Source: BS150m-G50 sp964517435 (GTDB lineage: Bacteria > CAIWAD01 > BS150m-G50). From it: a stretch of 64,000 bases of DNA. Below the pieces are notes generated by a model. That model saw only the letters and a list, made by a program, of their open reading frames with translations, was not told the DNA's origin and ran no database searches. Positions 50,488-59,603 of the stretch are shown here, piece by piece. The stretch spans positions 1 through 64,000 of the forward strand of contig CAZFEC010000008.1 in the NCBI GenBank assembly GCA_964517435.1. The letters run 5' to 3'. The position numbers and the translations under genes were made by a program. Each line of letters starts with the position of its first letter. The first letter of the stretch is position 1.

Positions 50488-53400
50488 TGCAGATGCATCA
50501 CTTTGCGGGTGGCTCGATGTTCGGGAGTCACAGCCTGGAGGAAATAAAGCCCGGCGGCGAAACTCTCCGCCCGCCATTGCAGCTGATAGCTGCCGGGAAC
50601 GATTGTATCACGGTACAGCACTTCCACCTGCTGGCCGAGGATGTTGTATACCGCCAGACGCAGCGAAGTTGTTTCGTAAACGACCAGGGGAATGGTCAGA
50701 CTGCTGTTGAAGGGGTTTGGCCAGGGAGGCGGCAGCTCGAAAGCGAGCGGTGGCGCCGTAACCACGCCGCTGGTGGTGCGGAAGGCGGTGTCGACGGAAT
50801 GACCCTCGAGCAGCAGAACCGGCAGACCGCTGCCGGTGGGCAGGGTGAACCGCGCCAAAGCCAGTTCACCGCTGACGCCCGGACTCTGACCGTAGCGGGC
50901 TACGGCCAGCAGGAGTCGATTGCCGTGGGTTTGTATCACGGACTGAGCTTCGGTGTCGAACAGTTCGCACAGCTGCAGATCGGTGACTGCGCCCGGCGGC
51001 AAAGCCAACCGGGCACTCCAGCCGATCAGATCGCTGGCCGGCGCGATGACCAGGGTCCAGGTCGTGTATTCTCCGGCCGGTTGCCGCTCCAGCTGCCAGA
51101 CCGGAGTGGCGTTGTGACCGCGGCGATAGACCGGCGGCACGCCGCTGCTGTTCAGGTTTGTCGTGCAGAGGGTCAGATCGGTGATATAGACCAGCTCATC
51201 TCCATCAAAGTCACAGTAGGAGTTCCAGCCGGCGGAATCAGGCGTACTGCCGTAAGCTTCCACGATGGCGTTGAGGTCGGTGGCGTCGATCTGGTTGTCC
51301 GGGAGGACGGTGTCGCTGCTGTCGACGTAACCGGCGCAGTCACCGGCGATCAGCTGCAGCAGGTCGACATCCTCGGAGTTGAAGTGCGGATTTACCCCCT
51401 CCAGCAGATCGCCGTGTTGAATGTCGAACGGGTAGTAGCCGCTGAGCCAGCCCGGTACGCTCGCTACCAGTTCCCAGCAGCCGTCCGGCACCGAATGCAA
51501 CTGGTAGGTGCCGTCGGTTCCCAGCTGCACCTGTACGCCGGCCGCGGCCGGATCGATGTCGTTCTGGTTGAACAGCGAATCGGTCACCGGCAGCCAGGAT
51601 CCCGGCTCACGCAGGATCAGCGTGGATTCGAGACCGTTATAATCGCGCCCCTGCAGCTGGACGTGTCCCGAAACCCGGCCGCGCGACCAGGTATACGAAA
51701 TAGCCGCCGGCGACTGGATGGTGGTGCCCAGAAGTTCGCCATCCTGGTAGAAACTGGTGAAGCGGTTGGCCTCGTCGTCCACCGCGAAGACCAGGTTGTC
51801 GATGGTGGCGCCGGTAGCGGGATCGCGGCGGGGCAACAACTGCAGCGTGCAGAGCAGGTGGGTGCCGTCACTGAACTCCGGCACCGGAGCGCCGTTTTCA
51901 AAGTAGGTGAAATCGAGGTGATGGCGACCGTTGCTGAGGTCGCCCCCGTGATTGTCGTTTTCCAGTATGCTCGCTTCCTCGAAGTCAGGTCCGAGCCGGA
52001 AGGGTGACGTGAGCGAAACGATATCGAAAGCGACCGTGTCCACGTCGACATAGAGGCTGATCATGTCGGCTGTGATCACGCCCGCCTGCGGATAGATCGA
52101 AACGGTGACCGTGTCGCCGGGAAAGGTGTCGAAGCGGTAAGGCCGCATCTGCAGGTTGTAGCAGATATTGCCGCCGAAGCCGTTGATCGCCAGCGTACCC
52201 GGCGCTGTAAAGACCGGGTCGGCGGCGTCCGGTTCCTGGCCGGCGGGATTGCTGCTGACCAGTAGAAAGACGTGATACGTCTCATCGCCGGCGTCTTCCA
52301 ACGGTATACCCTCCCCGACCGAAGGTCCGGTCATGGTATTGGGCAGGAACTCCCAGGTGGTGATGTCGCCGGCCGGCGTATCGAGATGCTGGTCGATCGT
52401 GCCATCCTGTGAATTCATCACCCAGAGATTCGGCACCGACGTAGTCAGGTCGAACCAGGTCGCTTCCGGCAATTCGCAGCCCGTATCTCCCAGCAGCAGG
52501 AAGAGCTGCTGATGTTCGCCGCCGAAATTCCAGGCGTAGACCCAGCGCACCAGATAACTGGCGTGAGCGGAGATCGCCGCTCCCAGGGGCGGCGGGTCGA
52601 CCAGCATCACATTAGGAGCCGCCTGGAACCGGAACGAAGTGATCGGTTCATCCTCCGCGAGGAAGTTGTCGTAACCATCCTCGAAGGAACCCAGCCGTCC
52701 GGTGACGCCGTCGTCGATGTGGGCGTAGAAATGCAGCCAGCCGCTGTGCGTGATGATCTGGTTGGCCAGCGCGGAGGGCAGGTCGGCCGGATGCCAGACG
52801 TACATGTTGTCCGGCTGCTGGTCGGGATCCTCGTGGATACCCTGCACCATCAGCTCGCCGTTAGCCAGCCAACCATCGGTCGCGGCCAGGGTGTCGATCA
52901 ACAGGTCCATGGTCGCCTGGCTGAAGTCCGCCAGGCTGTCATCGCTGGCGTCGATGTAGAGCGCGATCAGGGCGTCGTCGTCGGCGTCCCGGTCGCCGTC
53001 TACTGTCTCCCCCCAGTTGAAGGTGAAGCAGAAGTCCTCCCCCAGGTCGATGGTAGTCGCGGGGGGCGTTTGCAGATCGATCAGCGGCGTGTGATACACC
53101 GTCACCGGCGCCTCGCTCTCGCGCAACACCGCGTGACGGCCGTCACCAGCGACGGCGTAGACGCTGTACTGGCCTGCAGTCACCCATTCGCTGGCTGAAC
53201 TGTAGACGGTCCAGGGATACTCCTGGTAGAGATCGACCGGCAGGGGAGCCGGTGTGATCGCTTCGCAGCCGGTTAAGCCCACTACTGTCAACGCTGGTGG
53301 TGAACCGCTGGTGACTATCGCGTTTGCCGTGATGCCGGCGGGACCGTAGAAAAGAGAAACCTCCGGCACGGAATCGAGATCCTCGGCGGCGAACTCCAAC

Positions 53401-54380
53401 ATCACCTGGGGTGTGCCGCTGCCGTCCGGAACGGCCGAAAGCGGATTATACAGGCGGCCGGAATCGAGGTGCAACTCGGTAGTGGGGTCCACAGCCAGCA
53501 CTTCCGGAAAGTGATACACCCGCAACCAGCCGCTGTGGCCGACGCTGCGCTGCGTGGTCAGGGAGGATGCGGCGTAGAGGTAGTATGGCGCCGCCTCGTT
53601 TTCCTCCAGTGCGGCCGTCAGAACCGCCTGTTCAAGGGCACCTGCCGGCAGGTTGATCAAGGGTTGCCCCGCCAGGTCCACGGCGGCGAAAGCCTCCGCC
53701 GTGATCGAGGTCAGGGCGGGGTTGGTACTCCAGTAGAGCGAATAGGTGGCTCCCAGTACATCGCTGAGCGTCCCGCTGCAGGTAAAAGCGTAGCCGCCGT
53801 CCCCGCCGCAGGTCGCCGTTGAATCCTGCTGCGGCGCGGTGAAAACCGCCGCGGGACCGGGGATGGCGCTGATCAAACCGGCCACGGCCTGGGTGGTATC
53901 GATTTCGGCGGTACCGATCAACTGAACCGGCAGGGCCGGGACGGCCGCGGCGGTGGTTGTATCACAACAGGCGAAGAGGGCGAGGAAACGGATGTTGCCC
54001 CCGCCGCCGATGCTGGTTTCGCACAGCAGCTGCAGAGTGTCGCCGGCGACCTGCAGCGAAAAGGCGCCGCCAATGTCGGTGGCGTCGATTTGCGCCATTC
54101 CATTCAACTGACTGTCAAACTGGAACTGTGACGGCAGCACGATCGTGATCGTCTCACCCGCGATGATGTCCTGACTCTGCTCAACCTGCAGGATCAGGTC
54201 GCGGCCGTGAAAAGCGGAAGTCGTGATGTCGACGGGAGTGTAGGGGCCGCCGCCGGTCAGGTAAGGCAGCTCTATCGCGGTGGCCGACAGCGATTGTGCC
54301 ACGTTGACAGCGGCTGCCGCCGTTCCAGTGAACCACAGGCACAGCTGCATAGTCAGCCAGGCTTTAACGCGCAGTCGCAA
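50484..54380 (-). CDS. Giant secreted protein with dockerin-like segment and sorting domain
   Basis: A 1298-residue exported protein starting at TTG behind GAGGAG. Signal peptide (residues 1 to about 23). The long middle contains beta-rich segments with no clear family. Residues about 1010-1065 read like a dockerin type I pair (VDSSDTVLPDNQIDATDLNAIV and CDFDGDELVYITDLTLC segments with Ca-loop Asp residues). The last 85 residues (PPWPNPFNSSLTIPLVVYE ... YNILGQQVEVLY ... SFAAGLYFLQAV) are a PNPFN-type sorting domain. First gene of a three-gene operon with the repeat protein and a lipoprotein. A surface or extracellular role is inferred from the sorting domain. Confidence 0.87.
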   Translation of the reverse strand: MRLRVKAWLTMQLCLWFTGTAAAAVNVAQSLSATAIELPYLTGGGPYTPVDITTSAFHGRDLILQVEQSQDIIAGETITIVLPSQFQFDSQLNGMAQIDATDIGGAFSLQVAGDTLQLLCETSIGGGGNIRFLALFACCDTTTAAAVPALPVQLIGTAEIDTTQAVAGLISAIPGPAAVFTAPQQDSTATCGGDGGYAFTCSGTLSDVLGATYSLYWSTNPALTSITAEAFAAVDLAGQPLINLPAGALEQAVLTAALEENEAAPYYLYAASSLTTQRSVGHSGWLRVYHFPEVLAVDPTTELHLDSGRLYNPLSAVPDGSGTPQVMLEFAAEDLDSVPEVSLFYGPAGITANAIVTSGSPPALTVVGLTGCEAITPAPLPVDLYQEYPWTVYSSASEWVTAGQYSVYAVAGDGRHAVLRESEAPVTVYHTPLIDLQTPPATTIDLGEDFCFTFNWGETVDGDRDADDDALIALYIDASDDSLADFSQATMDLLIDTLAATDGWLANGELMVQGIHEDPDQQPDNMYVWHPADLPSALANQIITHSGWLHFYAHIDDGVTGRLGSFEDGYDNFLAEDEPITSFRFQAAPNVMLVDPPPLGAAISAHASYLVRWVYAWNFGGEHQQLFLLLGDTGCELPEATWFDLTTSVPNLWVMNSQDGTIDQHLDTPAGDITTWEFLPNTMTGPSVGEGIPLEDAGDETYHVFLLVSSNPAGQEPDAADPVFTAPGTLAINGFGGNICYNLQMRPYRFDTFPGDTVTVSIYPQAGVITADMISLYVDVDTVAFDIVSLTSPFRLGPDFEEASILENDNHGGDLSNGRHHLDFTYFENGAPVPEFSDGTHLLCTLQLLPRRDPATGATIDNLVFAVDDEANRFTSFYQDGELLGTTIQSPAAISYTWSRGRVSGHVQLQGRDYNGLESTLILREPGSWLPVTDSLFNQNDIDPAAAGVQVQLGTDGTYQLHSVPDGCWELVASVPGWLSGYYPFDIQHGDLLEGVNPHFNSEDVDLLQLIAGDCAGYVDSSDTVLPDNQIDATDLNAIVEAYGSTPDSAGWNSYCDFDGDELVYITDLTLCTTNLNSSGVPPVYRRGHNATPVWQLERQPAGEYTTWTLVIAPASDLIGWSARLALPPGAVTDLQLCELFDTEAQSVIQTHGNRLLLAVARYGQSPGVSGELALARFTLPTGSGLPVLLLEGHSVDTAFRTTSGVVTAPPLAFELPPPWPNPFNSSLTIPLVVYETTSLRLAVYNILGQQVEVLYRDTIVPGSYQLQWRAESFAAGLYFLQAVTPEHRATRKVMHLQ

Positions 54381-54884
54381 GCGGACTCCTCAAGCTTGGG
54401 CGAGCTTTGGAAAAGCCGTCACCGGCGAATCCTGGACAACAGGCACATCAGTACATTTCCAGCCCTGCTCGCTTTACATAATATGCAGCAAGAGCCATGC
54501 CAGCGCTCCAGCTCCGTCAACAGCACGTAAGCATTCTCCCATTGTGATAAATAACAAGGTGATACGACTGCGCAACTTCAGAATGGATGAACTTCCGGAG
54601 CCGTTTCGCAGAACGACAGGCGCGGTAAAGGTTTCCCCACCGGAAACAATTACCTGGAAACCTGATGTGTACCACCCCATGCTCGGGGCGACTCCGCCGG
54701 TTCAGGAAGTGGTTGTGTGCGGTACGCCGCCGCCTGGACCGCCAATCTTTTCCCTCGGCCGGCCGGTTACAAAAACTGTTGGCACTTCAGTTGATGATTT
54801 TACATATTGCCTGCAGAGAAGTGAGCGGAAGCGACGTGATACATTCGATCGGTTCAGTTATTGAATGAGAGTGATCCCGCGTCG
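54381..54884. other. Divergent intergenic region between secreted-protein operon and HDOD gene
   Basis: About 500 bp. It contains a GTGATACA octamer at 54836-54843 and a near match (GTGATACG) near 54561. Open frames here lack ribosome-binding sites and recognisable products. Probable site of promoters for both directions. Confidence 0.5.
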
Positions 54885-55778
54885 ATGAGTGACAAAGTTG
54901 ATACCATCCGGGCGATGCAGGAGCGGATCCTCAGCATCCGTGATCTGCCGACACTGCCTGTTGTCGCGGTGGAGATCATGGGACTGGTTCAGCGCGACTC
55001 TTCCTCAGTCATGGATGTCGCCCAGGTCATGTACCGCGATCCGGTCCTGACCGCCAAAGTACTCAAGCTCGCCAATTCCGCCTTCTACGGTCTACGACGC
55101 CAGGTCGAAACCCTCAACCAGGCCATGGTAGTGCTGGGTTTCAGTGAGATACTCAACCTGGTGCAGAGCGTGTCGGTAGTACAGGCGTTCAAGGATGAGC
55201 AATTCGAGGACAGTTTCGATCTCAACGCTTTCTGGGACCATTCCGTCGGCACCGGCGAGATCAGCCGGGCGCTGGCGACCAAGGTCGGATTGCGGTTTGA
55301 CGGAGCCGATTTCACGGCGGGATTGATTCACGACATCGGCAAGGTGGTCCTGGAGATGTACTTCCACGAGGACTTCACCCGCGCGCTGAAGACTTCACGC
55401 ACCAGCGAGACACCACTGTATCAATCGGAGCGGAAAGTGCTGGGTGTTGACCACACCGAGATCGGCACCTGGCTGGCGGAGCGCTGGACACTGCCGGAAC
55501 GACTCGTCGATGTGATACAAAACCACCATGCTCCGCTCCAGAGTTCCCGTGATAAAGTACTGGTGGCGATCGTCCATCTCGCCAATACGCTGGCCAAGGT
55601 CGCCAATATCGGCTTCAGCGGCGACCGGGTGGTCTTCGACCTGAAACAGGATCCCGCCTGGCTGTTGCTGGAACGGGAGGCGCCCGCCATGGAACAATTC
55701 GATCTGGCCCGTTTCACATTCGAGCTGGACGACAAAGTGGAACGGGCACGTGATTTCATGCGCATCGTGAGCAGCTAA
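54885..55778 (+). CDS. HDOD-domain signalling protein
   Basis: A 297-residue protein with the HDOD domain, beginning ILSIRDLPTLPVVAVEIMGLV and including LANSAFYGLRRQVETLNQAMVVLG, the helix that is characteristic of the domain. GLIHDIGKVVLEMY has the His-Asp of HD-like proteins, although the other metal ligands of true HD phosphohydrolases are not clear. HDOD proteins are regulators linked to chemotaxis, c-di-GMP and virulence control. ATG at 54885 is chosen over TTG at 54861. The stop is 14 bp before the CheR-like gene, so the pair is probably one unit. Confidence 0.88.
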   Translation: MSDKVDTIRAMQERILSIRDLPTLPVVAVEIMGLVQRDSSSVMDVAQVMYRDPVLTAKVLKLANSAFYGLRRQVETLNQAMVVLGFSEILNLVQSVSVVQAFKDEQFEDSFDLNAFWDHSVGTGEISRALATKVGLRFDGADFTAGLIHDIGKVVLEMYFHEDFTRALKTSRTSETPLYQSERKVLGVDHTEIGTWLAERWTLPERLVDVIQNHHAPLQSSRDKVLVAIVHLANTLAKVANIGFSGDRVVFDLKQDPAWLLLEREAPAMEQFDLARFTFELDDKVERARDFMRIVSS

Positions 55779-55792
55779 ATCGGAGACTGAAC

Positions 55793-56635
55793 GTGCATCA
55801 TCTCGATGAAGTAGTGGTGCAAGCCAGGCAGCAACTCTACGACTGTTCCGGTATCTATATTTCCGGCAACCAACTATCGTACTTCGAGCGACAGATCCTC
55901 GCCCGGATGGAGGAACTGGAGCTGGAATCGGGATTCGATTATCTGGAAAGGCTGAGCAACGGTACGCAGGACGATGAGATCAGTCAACTGTTGAAGCGGG
56001 TCTTCGTATCCGACACCCGCTTTTTCAGCCACCGCTTCCAGATTAACGCCATCGTGGAATACGCGATACCGGAAATCCTGCATGAACGCAACCTCGACAG
56101 AATCAACATCTGGTATCACGGGATGGCCCGTGGGGAAGGGCTTTATTCGCTACTCCTGCTGCTGAACGAACAGGTGCGCCGCATCACCCGCAAGTGCCAA
56201 TACCGGATCATCGGCAGCGATGTCGACAGCCTGGCGCTGGAGCGCACGCGTCAGGCCAAGTTCCGCTGGTCCTCCCTGTCGCACCTTGATGAGGAACTGC
56301 GTAAGACCTACTTCGAAGTGGTGGACAACACCAAGTATCGCTTCCTCCCCCTGCCGGACCAGGAGCTGGAGTTCCTGCAACTGGTTCCGCACGAAGACGA
56401 GCAGTGGCAGGCTGTCGAGACTGTGGATCTGATCATATTCCAGAATATCCTGATGTATTACGGTCTGCGGCAGCGTCAACAGATCGCCGAGAAGCTTTAT
56501 AACAAGCTGAATCCGCTCGGGTACCTGTTCGTCGGACCGACCGAGTCGCTGTACCAGGTTACCGATAGCTTCAACATCATCCATTTCACCAAGACACTGG
56601 GCTACAAGAAGCCGGGTGACGGTTCACAAAAGTGA
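55793..56635 (+). CDS. Divergent CheR-like methyltransferase
   Basis: A 280-residue protein with the CheR fold: N-terminal four-helix region, TRFFSHRFQINAIVEYAIPEI, IWYHGMARGEGLYSLLLLL at the place of CheR's SAM motif (usually a W-x-A-A-x-S-x-G-E-E-P-Y-S pattern), LERTRQAKFRW and DLIIFQNILMYYGL at the place of the RNVLIYF helix. Key SAM-site residues (GEEPYS) are changed to GEGLYS, so binding of SAM may be weak or lost. The GTG start has GGAG upstream. It overlaps no neighbour but is 14 bp from HDOD. No chemotaxis receptor gene is in view. Confidence 0.82.
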   Translation: MHHLDEVVVQARQQLYDCSGIYISGNQLSYFERQILARMEELELESGFDYLERLSNGTQDDEISQLLKRVFVSDTRFFSHRFQINAIVEYAIPEILHERNLDRINIWYHGMARGEGLYSLLLLLNEQVRRITRKCQYRIIGSDVDSLALERTRQAKFRWSSLSHLDEELRKTYFEVVDNTKYRFLPLPDQELEFLQLVPHEDEQWQAVETVDLIIFQNILMYYGLRQRQQIAEKLYNKLNPLGYLFVGPTESLYQVTDSFNIIHFTKTLGYKKPGDGSQK

Positions 56636-56686
56636 TACACAACGCTTGAGCTGACACCAGTTGCGGTGCTGGAAAAGGGGATGCGC

Positions 56687-57130
56687 ATGAAAAAAGCTTC
56701 CGTGGAGGCATTCCGGCGGCTGCAGGATTTCAACCGGCCGATAGACGAACGGATGTCGGAACACTTCTCGACATCCCACCAGGTAATCGGTTCGCTGCAC
56801 ATGAGCTGGAAACCGCCGATGGATGTTTTCTTTTCCAGCGGCAACCTGGTCATCATCATGGATATCGCCGGGGTAAGCGAGCAACAGTTGTATCTCTCCT
56901 GTCAGGACCAGCGGCTGGTTATCCGCGGTATCCGTCAGGAACCGGGGCGTTATCCCCAGCGGGAATTTCACCAGCTGGAGGTGAATTTCGGGCCCTTTCA
57001 ACGCAGCTTGACCATCCCTTTCAAAGTGAACGAAGAGGAAATCCGCGCCCGTTACCGCGATGGTTTTCTGGAGATAGTGATTCCGATGGATCAGATGGAT
57101 GACCGGCAAGTGATTCTGGAACTGGACTGA
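56687..57130 (+). CDS. Small heat shock protein, Hsp20/alpha-crystallin
   Basis: A 147-residue holdase chaperone. The alpha-crystallin domain runs from about residue 40 (MSWKPPMDVFFSSGNLVIIMDIAGVSE) and includes FQRSLTIPFKVNEEEIRARYRDGFLEIVIP, with the conserved dimer-interface strand and GFL/I motif. The ATG at 56687 has AAGGGG at better spacing than the ATG at 56681. It lies 8 bp before lon on the same strand; holdase plus protease suggests a protein-quality-control unit, probably also with upstream HDOD-CheR genes as possible regulators. Confidence 0.9.
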   Translation: MKKASVEAFRRLQDFNRPIDERMSEHFSTSHQVIGSLHMSWKPPMDVFFSSGNLVIIMDIAGVSEQQLYLSCQDQRLVIRGIRQEPGRYPQREFHQLEVNFGPFQRSLTIPFKVNEEEIRARYRDGFLEIVIPMDQMDDRQVILELD

Positions 57131-57137
57131 GGTGGAA

Positions 57138-59468
57138 ATGCAGAACAACGACGCTCCCAGCGCGATCAAGATTCCCGGCAAGCTGCCACTGCTGCCTCTG
57201 GACGACATCGTCGTCTTTCCCTTTGTTATAGCACCGGTAGTGGTGGCGGAACCACGCCAGCTGGAGATGGTTAATCATGTGCTCTCCGGCGACAAGATGC
57301 TGGCGGTGTTCTCGAAACGCAGCACCGAGACGATGGACGAGGATCGCCGCTTCTACGATACCGGCTGCGCCGCCATCGTTTTGAAGATGTTCAAGATGCA
57401 GAACGGCGAGGTCGGTCTGCTGCTGCAGGGCCTGGCCCGGGTACAACTGGACAAACTGGTCCGGCGTGATCCCTTCCTGGAGGGCAGTCTTACTATTCTA
57501 CGCGAGGACTCCCGGTCCTCCCTGAAAATCGAAGCGTTGCGCAAGGAACTCAAACGCAAGTTCCAGATCATGGCGCAGAACCGCCATATCGTGAAGGAGG
57601 ATGTCCAATCCGCCATCCTCAACATCCAGGAACCGGGCAAGCTGTGCGATGTGATCGTCTCCAATCTGCCGGTTACGGTCGAGGAACGTCAACGGATTCT
57701 GGATACGGTCAATATCACCAAACGTCTCCACGGTACCACGCACCTGTTGCAGCGGGAGATCGAGCTGGAGGAACTCAGCCAGCAGATCAAGAAGTCGGTC
57801 GACCAGGAGATCGAGGTCTCCGAGAAACAGCGCTACCTGCGGGCGCAGATCAACATGATGCAGCGGGAGCTGGGTGAGGAAGACAGCGGCGAGGAACTGG
57901 ACCAGATGCTGGTGGACGCCCGCGAGAGCGGCATGAGCCAGGAAGCGTTGCAGGCAGTGGAGAAGGAGATCCGCCGCATGCGCAGCATGTCCGCCTCTTC
58001 AGCCGACTACCATGTCCTTCGCGGTTATGTGGAGTGGATGATCGATCTGCCCTGGCAGAAACGTGATACAAAACCGCTGAACATACGCAAAGCCGCCGCG
58101 GTCCTGAATCGCGATCATTACGGGCTGGATGAGGTCAAGAACCGCATTCTGGAATTTCTGGCGGTGATGGAGCTTAATCCGGATACCCGCAGCCCGATTC
58201 TATGTCTGGTCGGCCCGCCCGGCGTGGGCAAGACCTCCCTGGGGCGTTCCATCGCTTCGGCGCTTAACCGCAAGTTCACCCGCCTGGCCCTGGGCGGCGT
58301 CCACGACGAAGCGGAGATCCGCGGGCATCGCAAGACTTATGTCGGCGCCTTTCCCGGCCGGATTATCCAGCGTCTGCGCGACGCCGGCACCCGCAATCCT
58401 GTCTTCATGCTGGATGAGATCGACAAGCTGGGCGCCGACGTCAAAGGGGATCCCGCCAGCGCGCTCCTGGAAGTGCTGGATCCGGAGCAGAACCACGAAT
58501 TCATGGATCACTTCCTCGATGTGAAGTTCGATCTGTCCGAAGTCATCTTCATCACTACGGCCAACCAGCCCTACAACATTCCGGAGCCGCTGCTGGACCG
58601 GATGGAAGTGATTCACCTCCCGGGCTACCTCAAACAGGAGAAGGTGCAAATCGCCCGGACCTACCTGATCCCGCGCCAGCTGGAGAACAGCGGCCTGACC
58701 AAGCGGCATCTCACCATCACCGCCGCCGGCTTGAACGCCATTATCAGCGGCTATACGCGGGAGGCGGGAGTCCGCAAGCTGGAACAGCAGATCGGGGCGA
58801 TCTGCCGGAAGACGGCCCGTCGCGTTCTGGTCAAACCCTCCCGGCGCATCAGCCTGACCAGCCGCAATCTGCCGGAGTTCCTCGGGGCGCCGCGGCACCA
58901 ACTCACCCAGCGGCCGAGTCGCCGCCAGGCCGGCGTTTCGACCGGCCTCGCCTGGACTCCTTACGGCGGCGTGGTCCTCTATGTCGAAACCAGCCTGATG
59001 CCGGGTGGACGCAATTTGAAGCTGACCGGACAGCTGGGGGAAGTGATGCGGGAATCGGCCGAAACCGCGCTTTCCTACCTGCGCGCCAACAGCGCCAAGT
59101 TCAACCTGCCGGAACATTTCTTCAACGAGTCGGACATCCACATGCATATACCCGCCGGCGCGACACCCAAAGACGGGCCTTCCGCCGGGACCGCCCTCAT
59201 CCTGGCGCTGTTGTCGCTGCTCTGGCGCAAACCGCTGCCGGCCGGGGTGGCGGTGACGGGTGAAATAACCCTGACCGGGGAAGTGATGCCGGTCGGCGGC
59301 ATCAAGGAGAAGCTGCTGGCCGCAAAAGAGGGGCAAATCCGGCGCGTGCTGATTCCCGCCGGCAACGCGGCCGACCTCGCGGAGGTGCCGTCGGAAGTCA
59401 AGCGCAACCTCAAGATCAAGCTGGTCAAGCGAATTTCCGAGGTGGTGAGCGAAGCTTTCGGTGCCTGA
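57138..59468 (+). CDS. lon: ATP-dependent Lon protease
   Basis: A 776-residue cytoplasmic AAA+ serine protease that degrades damaged and regulatory proteins. N-terminal substrate-binding region (residues 1 to about 290), Walker A GPPGVGKT near 358-365, Walker B VFMLDEIDKLG, and the protease domain with the catalytic Ser682 in PKDGPSAGTA and Lys723 in GGIKEK, positions nearly the same as E. coli Ser679 and Lys722. ATG at 57138 with GAGG upstream. A GTGATACA octamer lies at 58063-58070 inside the gene, read as RDT. Hsp20 directly upstream fits a stress unit. Confidence 0.97.
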   Translation: MQNNDAPSAIKIPGKLPLLPLDDIVVFPFVIAPVVVAEPRQLEMVNHVLSGDKMLAVFSKRSTETMDEDRRFYDTGCAAIVLKMFKMQNGEVGLLLQGLARVQLDKLVRRDPFLEGSLTILREDSRSSLKIEALRKELKRKFQIMAQNRHIVKEDVQSAILNIQEPGKLCDVIVSNLPVTVEERQRILDTVNITKRLHGTTHLLQREIELEELSQQIKKSVDQEIEVSEKQRYLRAQINMMQRELGEEDSGEELDQMLVDARESGMSQEALQAVEKEIRRMRSMSASSADYHVLRGYVEWMIDLPWQKRDTKPLNIRKAAAVLNRDHYGLDEVKNRILEFLAVMELNPDTRSPILCLVGPPGVGKTSLGRSIASALNRKFTRLALGGVHDEAEIRGHRKTYVGAFPGRIIQRLRDAGTRNPVFMLDEIDKLGADVKGDPASALLEVLDPEQNHEFMDHFLDVKFDLSEVIFITTANQPYNIPEPLLDRMEVIHLPGYLKQEKVQIARTYLIPRQLENSGLTKRHLTITAAGLNAIISGYTREAGVRKLEQQIGAICRKTARRVLVKPSRRISLTSRNLPEFLGAPRHQLTQRPSRRQAGVSTGLAWTPYGGVVLYVETSLMPGGRNLKLTGQLGEVMRESAETALSYLRANSAKFNLPEHFFNESDIHMHIPAGATPKDGPSAGTALILALLSLLWRKPLPAGVAVTGEITLTGEVMPVGGIKEKLLAAKEGQIRRVLIPAGNAADLAEVPSEVKRNLKIKLVKRISEVVSEAFGA

Positions 59469-59603
59469 GTGATCGGGAGCCGTATTGGCGCCCAACCGGA
59501 TCCGGCTGACCGGCGCTATCGCGGTCGGGCCCGCCGGATTGATACCCATCCATCCCCTCACAACGAACCCGGTACCCGTACGTCACCGGAGCGATTTCCA
59601 GAA

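Noticed and set aside
50463..52007. 514-codon open frame opposite the giant secreted gene
   Set aside because: Arg-, Gln- and Gly-rich composition with no domain; a complement artefact of the real gene.
58200..59561. 453-codon open frame opposite lon
   Set aside because: Complement artefact; lon is complete with all motifs.
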